From contig JBPCNO010000071.1 in NCBI GenBank assembly GCA_051001135.1, positions 1-6,694 on the forward strand: a stretch of 6,694 nucleotides of DNA, read 5' to 3'. Below are positions 1 through 4,642 of this stretch, piece by piece. Every line of letters starts with the position of its first letter. The first letter of the stretch is position 1. Source of the DNA: CAWHMN01 sp051001135 (GTDB taxonomy: Bacteria > Acidobacteriota > Terriglobia > Terriglobales > Acidobacteriaceae). Below the pieces are notes generated by a model that did not search any database, was not told the origin of the DNA, and worked only from the letters and a program-made list of their open reading frames with translations. Both the position numbers and the translations under genes were made by a program.

Positions 1-625
1 GCTCCAGCACCTCGCGCGCCTCCGGGATGCGGCTCTGGGTGGAGAGCCAGCGCGGACTGCGCGGAATGACGAACAGCATCACTAGAAAAAAGATCGCGGG
101 TACAGCGGAGATGCCCAACTGCCAACGCCATTCGGCCAATCCCAGGTGCAGCAGCCCGATCAGGTAATTGGAGAAGTAGGCGAGCAGGATGCCGACCACG
201 ATGTTGATCTGAAAGGCGCCCACCAGCCGCCCGCGCAGCCGCGCCGGAGCTATTTCGGAGATGTACATCGGTCCCAGCACCGAAGACCCGCCAATTCCCA
301 GGCCACCGAGAAAGCGGAAGATCATCAGCGCCGGCAGATTCCACGCGAAGGCGCACCCGATGGCTGAGAGCACGTAAAGAGAGGCCATGGCGCGCAGGCT
401 GTCGCGGCGGCCAAACTTCTCTCCCGGAATGCCGGAGAAAATGGCGCCGAGTACCGCGCCCAGCAGCGCGCTCGACACCGTGAGGCCAAGCTGCTTTGCG
501 TTCAGATGGAAGTCGGGCACGAGCGTGCGCGTGGTACCGGAGATGACCGCCGTATCGAAGCCGAAGAGCAGGCCTCCGAGCGCCCCGACGATCGTGCTGC
601 GCAAGAGATATCCGTTGAGTCTCAT
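1..625 (-). CDS. MFS sugar-porter family transporter, N-terminal 208 residues (runs off the left edge)
   Basis: Inner-membrane secondary transporter of the major facilitator superfamily, sugar porter type (XylE/GalP/GLUT-like); the substrate is probably a sugar or polyol but cannot be read from the sequence. Translation from the ATG at 625 gives a first helix with GGLLFGFDTAVISG (residues 17-30), a loop 2-3 motif GEKFGRR (68-74), the TM4-TM5 signature with PMYISEIAPARLRGR (119-133) followed by Q139, where sugar-binding glutamines lie in XylE-like porters, and IPRSPRWL (187-194) after TM6. About six hydrophobic helices are visible (roughly 9-30, 47-66, 78-95, 99-120, 134-157, 167-187), so about half of a normal 12-helix protein is present. 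The aspartate often seen before GRR in loop 2-3 is replaced here (EKFGRR). No convincing Shine-Dalgarno precedes the ATG; the start is chosen because the conserved helix follows at the usual distance. It is divergent from the aldo/keto reductase, which may act on the same substrate; that link is inference. Confidence 0.93.
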   Translation of the reverse strand, partial: MRLNGYLLRSTIVGALGGLLFGFDTAVISGTTRTLVPDFHLNAKQLGLTVSSALLGAVLGAIFSGIPGEKFGRRDSLRAMASLYVLSAIGCAFAWNLPALMIFRFLGGLGIGGSSVLGPMYISEIAPARLRGRLVGAFQINIVVGILLAYFSNYLIGLLHLGLAEWRWQLGISAVPAIFFLVMLFVIPRSPRWLSTQSRIPEAREVLE

Positions 626-777
626 GGTTGGTTGGTGGGGAATACTACCATGCGCATACCGCCGCACGCGTATACCGGATGCTTGCGTCGCCAGGGCGCC
701 GTGCTCATCTAAGACGTGAGAGCGCCGGCTTACTGTACCGGCCTCACGATACCGAAATCAGGCAAAGGGAGCAGCGC
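626..777. promoter_or_regulatory. Divergent intergenic region with repeated ATACCG hexamers
   Basis: This 152-bp gap lies between the MFS transporter and aldo/keto reductase starts and must hold the promoters of both unless one is read from further away. The hexamer ATACCG occurs at 656-661, 672-677 (16 bp apart) and 749-754, with a related TACCG at 736-740. The pentamers GCCGG (724-728) and CCGGC (738-742) form an inverted repeat. These could be operator half-sites for a shared regulator. On the minus strand TAGTAT (647-642) resembles a -10 box for the transporter, but no good -35 accompanies it. No binding protein can be named. Confidence 0.3.
764..771 (+). promoter_or_regulatory. Ribosome binding site fixing the aldo/keto reductase start
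   Basis: AAAGGGAG ends 6 nt before the ATG at 778. It decides the start against the longer open frame reaching back to about 628, whose extra residues show no family similarity. Confidence 0.75.
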
Positions 778-1728
778 ATGCAGAAGAGAAAGCTGGGAAG
801 GTCCGGGATCGAGGTTCCTCCGATTTGCCTCGGAGGCAACGTCTTCGGCTGGACGATCGATGAGCAGGCATCTTTCAAGGTACTGGACCAGGCGGCGGAC
901 CGCGGCCTGACGTTCATTGACACCGCCGATGTGTATTCACGCTGGGCGCCGGGCCACCAGGGCGGTGAGTCGGAGACCATCCTGGGCAAGTGGATGAAGC
1001 AGCGCGGCAACCGCGAGCGGATTGTGCTGGCGACCAAGGTGGGTATGGACATGGGCGACGGCAACCAGGGCTTATCCAAAAAGCACATTGTTGCTTCCAT
1101 CGACGATTCGCTGCGCCGGCTGCAGACCGATCGCGTGGATCTCTATCAGGCGCACAAAGACGATAAAGAGACGCCGCTTGCGGAGACGCTGCAGGCCTTC
1201 GCCGAGCTGATCAATGCGGGAAAGGTGCGAACCATCGGTGCTTCGAACTACACCGGTGCGCGGCTCGAGGAGGCGCTCGATACCAGCAGCCGAGAAGGCC
1301 TGCCGCGCTACGAGAGTCTGCAGCCGGAGTACAACCTCTACGACCGCAAGGACTACGAGGCGGATCTCGAAGCAGTGTGCGAAGAGAACGATGTCGGCGT
1401 GATCAGCTACTACTCTTTGGCCAGCGGATTTCTCTCAGGCAAGTACCGGTCGGAGAGCGATCTGGCCCAGAGCCAGCGCGGACAGTCGGTGAAGAAACGG
1501 CTGAACGAGCGCGGCTTCCGCATTCTGCGCGCGCTGGACACGGTGGCCAGGCAGCACCAGAGCCAACAGGCCGCAGTGGCCCTGGCATGGCTGGTGGCGC
1601 GTCCCAGCATCACGGCGCCAATCGCCAGCGCCACCAGCGCGCACCAGGTAGAGAGTCTGGCGGCGGCGGCGGAACTGAACCTGACCGGCGAAGAGATCGG
1701 GCAACTGGATGAGGCCAGCGCGGAGTAG
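778..1728 (+). CDS. Aldo/keto reductase (316 aa)
   Basis: NADPH-dependent cytosolic oxidoreductase with a TIM-barrel fold, expected to interconvert a carbonyl group and an alcohol; the physiological substrate is unknown. The protein opens with the typical RKLGRSGIEVPPICLGG strand. The catalytic tetrad is in place: D48 and Y53 in FIDTADVYS (46-54), K87 in ATKVG (85-89) and H126 in LYQAHKDD (122-129). GASNY (154-158) lies at the end of a barrel strand that contacts the nicotinamide, and ITAPIASAT (278-286) is the usual cofactor-phosphate region near the C-terminus. The length of 316 residues is normal for the IolS/YdhF-like general stress and sugar reductase group. The divergent MFS sugar porter suggests a sugar or polyol role, which is inference. 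It is followed by a convergent TPR gene after only 42 bp. Confidence 0.95.
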   Translation: MQKRKLGRSGIEVPPICLGGNVFGWTIDEQASFKVLDQAADRGLTFIDTADVYSRWAPGHQGGESETILGKWMKQRGNRERIVLATKVGMDMGDGNQGLSKKHIVASIDDSLRRLQTDRVDLYQAHKDDKETPLAETLQAFAELINAGKVRTIGASNYTGARLEEALDTSSREGLPRYESLQPEYNLYDRKDYEADLEAVCEENDVGVISYYSLASGFLSGKYRSESDLAQSQRGQSVKKRLNERGFRILRALDTVARQHQSQQAAVALAWLVARPSITAPIASATSAHQVESLAAAAELNLTGEEIGQLDEASAE

Positions 1729-1755
1729 ATTGCCCGTGAGCAGGTCCTTTGATTG

Positions 1756-1769
1756 GGTGAGCGCTAACC
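1756..1769. other. Imperfect 14-bp palindrome between convergent genes
   Basis: GGTGAGCGCTAACC is a dyad with one mismatched pair, centred on AGCGCT. It lies in the 42-bp gap between the aldo/keto reductase stop and the TPR gene stop. There is no T-run on either side, so it is not a convincing intrinsic terminator; it could be a weak bidirectional one. Confidence 0.2.
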
Positions 1770-1770
1770 G

Positions 1771-2309
1771 TTATCCGCTGCGCAACATGTGCAGTTGCGC
1801 ATCGCTCTCATCCACCCCGGCCTGTATACCAAGGGATTGATAGAGCGTTCTCGCCTCCTGCCATAGCCGCTCTGAAGCCGCCACTTCATTCAGATCTGTC
1901 TTCAGCAGGGCGAAGCCCCGCAGGGTGTTTGCAAGATCAAGCGGCGGCGTCCCCTCGTGCTTTCGATACATATCCAAAGCTTCGATGTAGTTCTGGCCCG
2001 CCTCTGCAAGATGGCCTTCATGTCGCAGGATTTCCGCTACATGGCGGAGGGTGTGAGCCAGTCTCAACGAATCGTTTTGGTCGCGATAGATTTCGACCGC
2101 ATTTGTGTAGTGACGAAGCGAGGACTGATTGTCGTTCAAATCCCTCTCGTCTGTCCCAGACCGGTAAAGGCTTTTGCCAACAGGGATTGATTCGAAGTGT
2201 CCCGGCTTAATTCGACAGCCTGGTTGAAAGCTGAAAGCGCGACGGGAAATCGACGTTGTCTCCGTGCCTCGTAGCCTTCTGCAATCAAATCGGAGATGGG
2301 GTCAGCCAT
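1771..2309 (-). pseudogene. Tetratricopeptide-repeat protein gene with a one-base frameshift
   Basis: Two reading frames on the minus strand join into one TPR protein of about 179 residues. The first part, from ATG at 2309 (MADPISDLIAEGYEARRQ...), reads 53 codons to LGQ at 2153-2151 and then leaves frame, ending at a TGA near 2138. The second part is open from GAG at 2148 (ERDLNDNQSSLRHY...) to the TAA at 1771. Adding one base near 2149-2151 restores LGQxERDLNDNQ, a very typical TPR linker, so a single-base deletion is the simplest reading. About four helical-hairpin repeats follow one another: the first with YEARRQRRFPVALSAFNQAV, the others with HYTNAVEIYR, NYIEALDMYR and RLWQEARTLYQ. Such proteins serve as scaffolds; no partner can be named. 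The downstream half is otherwise intact, so the break is recent or is a sequencing error. A GTG at 2327 could add six residues but has no ribosome site. Confidence 0.75.
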
Positions 2310-2503
2310 GGCGAGATCAGCGTACACCTTTGGACTGGCGGAAGAGTTGGCGTACGGGGTAGCTTGGCTGCATGGGGCCTGAGCGGCTGGAGCATGCCGA
2401 GCATGCGGCGGCGGCGGTGCGTGAGAAAGACCTGCCTCGGTGATCTTTCACCCTGCGGCTGCCTTCCTGGGTTCTAACAATTCGATAGCAAACGCTCTAC
2501 AAT

Positions 2504-2509
2504 AGGGAG
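2504..2509 (+). promoter_or_regulatory. Ribosome binding site of the CPDC protein gene
   Basis: AGGGAG lies 8 nt upstream of the ATG at 2518 and supports that start, which also leaves the CPDC motif close to the N-terminus. Confidence 0.65.
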
Positions 2510-2517
2510 CGAAACCT

Positions 2518-2829
2518 ATGGCTCACCGACAGAACGCTCCGTTTGAAGTGCTGTGCCCGGATTGCGGCGCCATGCTGAAGGTCGATCCGGAGACCCGCGC
2601 CATCATCAGCCACACGCCCGCGCCCCGCAAGCGCACCTTCGATGACTTTGAGACAGCGGCCCAGGCGATGCGGGATCAGGACCAGCGCAAGGAAAGCGTC
2701 TTTCGCCAATCGGTGGAAGCCGAGCGCAACAAGCAGGATCTCTTCGATAAGAAGTTTGCCGAGGCAGTGAAGAAAGCCAAGGAAACGCCGGGCGAAGGCA
2801 AGCCGCTGCGCGAATTCGATCTGGACTAG
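2518..2829 (+). CDS. Small hypothetical protein with a single CPDC motif (half zinc ribbon)
   Basis: This 103-residue soluble protein is of unknown function. Residues 9-24 (FEVLCPDCGAMLKVDP) look like one knuckle of a zinc ribbon, with C13 and C16; there is no second cysteine pair anywhere in the protein. Metal binding would therefore need dimerisation or another ligand; H28-32-type or other histidines (HTP in the 30s) are possible but unproven. From about residue 39 to the end it is strongly charged and probably helical (AAQAMRDQDQRKESVF, then KKFAEAVKKAKETPG), ending acidic (FDLD). The arrangement of a short CxxC knuckle plus a long charged helix recalls small zinc-ribbon regulators and RNA-polymerase-associated proteins, but I do not recognise a named family. 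It has its own ribosome site and stands alone, 139 bp upstream of the next gene. Codon use looks like that of the neighbours, so it is very likely a real gene. Confidence 0.8.
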   Translation: MAHRQNAPFEVLCPDCGAMLKVDPETRAIISHTPAPRKRTFDDFETAAQAMRDQDQRKESVFRQSVEAERNKQDLFDKKFAEAVKKAKETPGEGKPLREFDLD

Positions 2830-2836
2830 CAGGCCT

Positions 2837-2857
2837 GTCCGGCGTTCCGTTCCGGAC
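2837..2857 (+). other. Hairpin just after the CPDC protein gene
   Basis: GTCCGG and CCGGAC form a 6-bp GC-rich stem with a 9-nt loop, starting 8 nt after the TAG stop. No T-run follows, so it fits a weak or factor-assisted terminator, or an mRNA 3' stabilising structure, better than a classical intrinsic terminator. Confidence 0.3.
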
Positions 2858-2875
2858 GCGGGACGATGAGAACAT

Positions 2876-2960
2876 TCTCCTCCCCTGTACCTCCTCCGAA
2901 CGCATCCAATTCGTCGAACCCGGGAAACGGGACTCGCAATCGATAGGAAAGAGGAGAGGG
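2876..2960 (+). promoter_or_regulatory. Purine-rich ribosome site with upstream complementary tracts
   Basis: GAGGAGAGGG at 2951-2960 is an extended Shine-Dalgarno whose last part sits 8 nt before a GTG at 2969 and 14 nt before an ATG at 2975, so it favours the GTG. Upstream, TCTCCTC at 2876-2882 and CTCCTC at 2891-2896 are exactly complementary to GAGGAGA/GAGGAG in that site. The leader could fold to hide the ribosome site, but only if transcription begins upstream of 2876. This is an inference from complementarity alone. Confidence 0.3.
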
Positions 2961-2968
2961 CGGATATC

Positions 2969-3322
2969 GTGGCAATGGAACTGATGGAAACCTCGCAGAA
3001 GGTGAAGACGGCGTTGGATGATAACCTGCCGGGCGGTACGAAGGCCTGGACGCGCGGGCTCGCGGCGGGCTCACTGATCACGGGAGCGGTGCTCCTGGCC
3101 AGCGGGCGGCGCAAAGCGGGGTTGGCGGTGACGGTTGCCGGCACGATCGCGGCGTTGCTCGAGGACTCCGACAGCCTCCGCCATGGCTGGGAACAACTGC
3201 CCAGCTACATCAAACAGGGACAGCAGATGCTGGAACGGTTCGAGAGCTTTGTCGAGGAGTTGTCGGTGCAGGGCGACCGCATCCGCAAGATGATCAACGC
3301 CCAGCAGTCGCGGCATTCCTGA
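2969..3322 (+). CDS. Small hypothetical membrane protein with a two-helix hairpin (117 aa)
   Basis: Unknown function. The first 27 residues are polar, then a glycine/alanine-rich stretch of about 35 residues (GLAAGSLITGAVLLASG at 30-46, then GLAVTVAGTIAALL at 51-64) can form two short membrane helices separated by a tight basic turn, GRRKAG. This is a hairpin type common in small stress and envelope proteins. The C-terminal half (68-117) is probably a long amphipathic helix with LPSYIKQGQQMLERFESFVEELSVQGDRIRKMI, suggesting oligomerisation or a peripheral contact. There is no signal peptide cleavage site. The GTG start is chosen because of the strong purine-rich site; the ATG two codons later is the alternative. 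The 139-bp gap upstream argues for separate control from the CPDC protein gene. It ends convergently with the farnesyl diphosphate synthase gene. I do not recognise the family. Confidence 0.75.
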   Translation: MAMELMETSQKVKTALDDNLPGGTKAWTRGLAAGSLITGAVLLASGRRKAGLAVTVAGTIAALLEDSDSLRHGWEQLPSYIKQGQQMLERFESFVEELSVQGDRIRKMINAQQSRHS

Positions 3323-3360
3323 CGATTATGGGCGAGCCAGCGGGCTTGCCGTCCGCCGGT

Positions 3361-3413
3361 GATCTCCAGGATCTCCAGGATCGATCTCTAGGATCGATCT
3401 CCAGGATCTCTAG
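3361..3413. repeat. GATC-rich 9-bp repeat array between convergent genes
   Basis: Five 9-bp units GATCTC(C/T)AG lie at 3361-3369, 3370-3378, 3383-3391, 3396-3404 and 3405-3413. Units 3 and 4 are each preceded by an extra GATC (3379-3382 and 3392-3395), giving a 13-bp version used twice. The 53 bp hold seven GATC sites, two of them as GATCGATC. The last unit overlaps the TAG stop of the prenyl synthase (minus strand, 3412-3410). The array fills most of the 87-bp gap between the two convergent stops. It probably arose by slippage; a role as a methylation or protein-binding cluster is speculative. Confidence 0.85.
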
Positions 3414-4318
3414 CTGGTTCTCTCCACCAGATAGTGCGCGACGGCTTTGAGCGGGTCCGCGCGTTCGCCGTATGGTTCCAACTCGGCGAACGCCGAAGCG
3501 ATCAATTGCGCGGCATCCGAGCGCGAGCGCTCCATACCGTGCACCGCCGGCCACGTCGCCTTCTCGCTCGCCACGTCCTTGCCCGCGGTCTTTCCCAGTT
3601 GGCTTGAATCCTGCGTCATATCCAGGATGTCGTCGACGATCTGGAAGGCCAGCCCGGCGTGGCGGCCGAATATCTCCAGCCGGCCAAGGTCGTCCGTATC
3701 GCCGCCGGCATAGATGCCGCCGCTCACCAGGCTGACGCGAATCAACGCTCCCGTTTTGGCACGATGGATCGCCAATACGGATTCCGCCGTGGCTTTCTTC
3801 GTTTCCCCCTCAAGGTCCAGCACCTGTCCGCCGATCATTCCATCGAGTGTGCCGGTGGCTGTGGCAATCTCGCTCACGATGTGGATGGCACGGTCCGGCG
3901 GGCACTGCAGGCCCGCGAGCGTGTGGTACGCCTCGGTCTGGAGTGCATCTCCGGCGAGAATTGCGATGGCATCTCCATAGACCACGTGGCAGGTGGGCTT
4001 GCCCCGGCGCAGGTCGTCGTTGTCGAGCGCCGGCAGGTCGTCATGGATAAGGGAATACGTATGCAGCATCTCGAGCGCCGAGCCCAGTTCTTCGACTCCC
4101 GGCGGGTAGTCTCCAAGGGGGGCGAGCATGCGGGCCGCTTCCATGCACAGCACCGGGCGCAGCCGCTTGCCGCCGGCGAAGACGCTATGGCGCATGGCCT
4201 GGTGAATGGAAGTGGGTTGACGGTCCGCGGCAGGCAGGAGGCGTTCCAGGGCTTCGTCGGTGCGGGCGGCGCCGCTCTCCAGCAGGGCGCGTGTGTCGAT
4301 CTGCATCCCGCTCATCAT
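3410..4318 (-). CDS. ispA: Farnesyl diphosphate synthase, class II bacterial type (302 aa)
   Basis: Cytosolic prenyltransferase that condenses IPP with DMAPP and then GPP to give C15 farnesyl diphosphate, the precursor of undecaprenyl carrier lipid, quinone side chains and hopanoids. GGKRLRP (49-55) binds IPP. The first aspartate-rich motif is DDLPALDNDDLRRG (93-106) with the two-residue insertion typical of bacterial FPP synthases, and Y88 lies five residues before it, as in E. coli IspA, consistent with short-chain product. KTG (188-190) and the second motif DDILD (229-233), followed by the lysines of LGKTAGKD (241-248), complete the active site. All Mg-binding aspartates are present and the length is normal. 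No clear Shine-Dalgarno precedes ATG 4318; ATGs at 4315 and 4306 are alternatives, and the last leaves the GGKRLRP distance seen in E. coli IspA. No dxs or xseB neighbour is present. A perfect 20-bp tandem repeat sits directly upstream, and its stop lies inside the GATC array. Confidence 0.95.
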   Translation of the reverse strand: MMSGMQIDTRALLESGAARTDEALERLLPAADRQPTSIHQAMRHSVFAGGKRLRPVLCMEAARMLAPLGDYPPGVEELGSALEMLHTYSLIHDDLPALDNDDLRRGKPTCHVVYGDAIAILAGDALQTEAYHTLAGLQCPPDRAIHIVSEIATATGTLDGMIGGQVLDLEGETKKATAESVLAIHRAKTGALIRVSLVSGGIYAGGDTDDLGRLEIFGRHAGLAFQIVDDILDMTQDSSQLGKTAGKDVASEKATWPAVHGMERSRSDAAQLIASAFAELEPYGERADPLKAVAHYLVERTS

Positions 4319-4320
4319 AC

Positions 4321-4360
4321 CTGAGCGTTCAACCCCGAGCCTGAGCGTTCAACCCCGAGC
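4321..4360. repeat. Perfect 20-bp tandem duplication upstream of ispA
   Basis: The 20-mer CTGAGCGTTCAACCCCGAGC occurs twice head to tail at 4321-4340 and 4341-4360 without a mismatch, and the first six bases recur at 4362-4367 after one extra base. It begins 3 bp upstream of the ispA ATG at 4318. In the direction of ispA each copy contains TTGAAC, which resembles a -35 box. Perfect identity indicates a recent slippage event or selection for two copies of a binding site. Confidence 0.9.
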
Positions 4361-4495
4361 CCTGAGCAGTTGTCCAGGCGGCTGACCGGAGCGGACCGCG
4401 TCTACGCACGGGCATCGCTCTGCGGGAATGCGGATTCTCATTGAGGGCGCGGCCGCCGCCGGTGGCGCCGTGCGAACTTTCGCTCTGCGATCTAT

Positions 4496-4604
4496 GCTAG
4501 AGATGCGGGGCTAGAGATGCGGGGCCAGGGATGCAGGGCCAGGGGATGCGGGGCCAGGGATGCAGGGCCAGGGGATGCGGGCCAGGGATGCGGGGCTGAG
4601 GATG
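4496..4604 (+). repeat. G-rich minisatellite of about 7.7 units (14-15 bp), G-quadruplex candidate
   Basis: Units start at 4496, 4510, 4524, 4538, 4553, 4567, 4581 and a partial one at 4595. The first two are GCTAGAGATGCGGG; the next five are variants of GCCAGGGATGC(A/G)GG. Units 3 and 5 are identical to each other, and units 4 and 6 both carry one extra G in the AGGGG run, so the array looks as if a two-unit block was duplicated. From 4521 to 4595 there are eleven runs of three or four G separated by alternating loops CCA (3 nt) and ATGC/ATGCA (4-5 nt), meeting the canonical G3+ with loops of 1-7 pattern several times over. The G-rich strand is the coding strand of the glycosyltransferase and ends 38 bp before its ATG. 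Confidence 0.9.
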
Positions 4605-4642
4605 TCCATTGAGCTGCATCTGGCCGGGAAGGTAAATCGGAT

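Larger units (their letters stand above)
4319..4642. other. 324-bp divergent intergenic region between ispA and the glycosyltransferase
   Basis: This is the only gap above 300 bp. Next to ispA it carries a 20-bp tandem duplication (4321-4360). The stretch 4361-4495 is GC-rich and contains no open frame I believe; GGCGC at 4446-4450 can pair with GCGCC at 4465-4469. From 4496 to 4604 it is a G-rich minisatellite, followed by a 38-bp leader with the glycosyltransferase ribosome site. Promoters for both genes should lie here. TATGAT at 4319-4314 (minus strand) resembles a -10 box but overlaps the ispA start codons; TATGCT at 4493-4498 is a weak -10 candidate for the glycosyltransferase without a clear -35. 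Confidence 0.6.

Noticed and set aside
628..777. N-terminal extension of the aldo/keto reductase frame back to 628
   Set aside because: The extra 50 residues show no family similarity, and a good ribosome site sits just before ATG 778.
2391..2408. Two adjacent 9-bp near-repeats AGCATGC(C/G)(G)G in the gap upstream of the CPDC gene
   Set aside because: Too short, with a mismatch, to separate from chance in GC-rich sequence.
2439..2452. GGTGA/TCACC hairpin with a 4-nt loop
   Set aside because: The stem is only 5 bp with no T-run and no clear gene end next to it.
2498..2503. TACAAT as a -10 box for the CPDC protein gene (with CTAACA at 2474-2479)
   Set aside because: Transcription would begin near 2510, after the ribosome site at 2504-2509, so promoter and ribosome site exclude each other; the ribosome site fits better.
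2497..3144. Minus-strand 215-codon open frame
   Set aside because: It lies antisense to two better-supported genes and the gap between them, with no domain pattern; such frames are common in GC-rich DNA.
3659..4324. Plus-strand 221-codon open frame opposite ispA
   Set aside because: It is fully antisense to a gene with every prenyl-synthase motif; its composition is that of a shadow frame.
4496..4604. CRISPR-like array
   Set aside because: The units are contiguous 14-15-bp variants without unique spacers, and there are no cas genes nearby.
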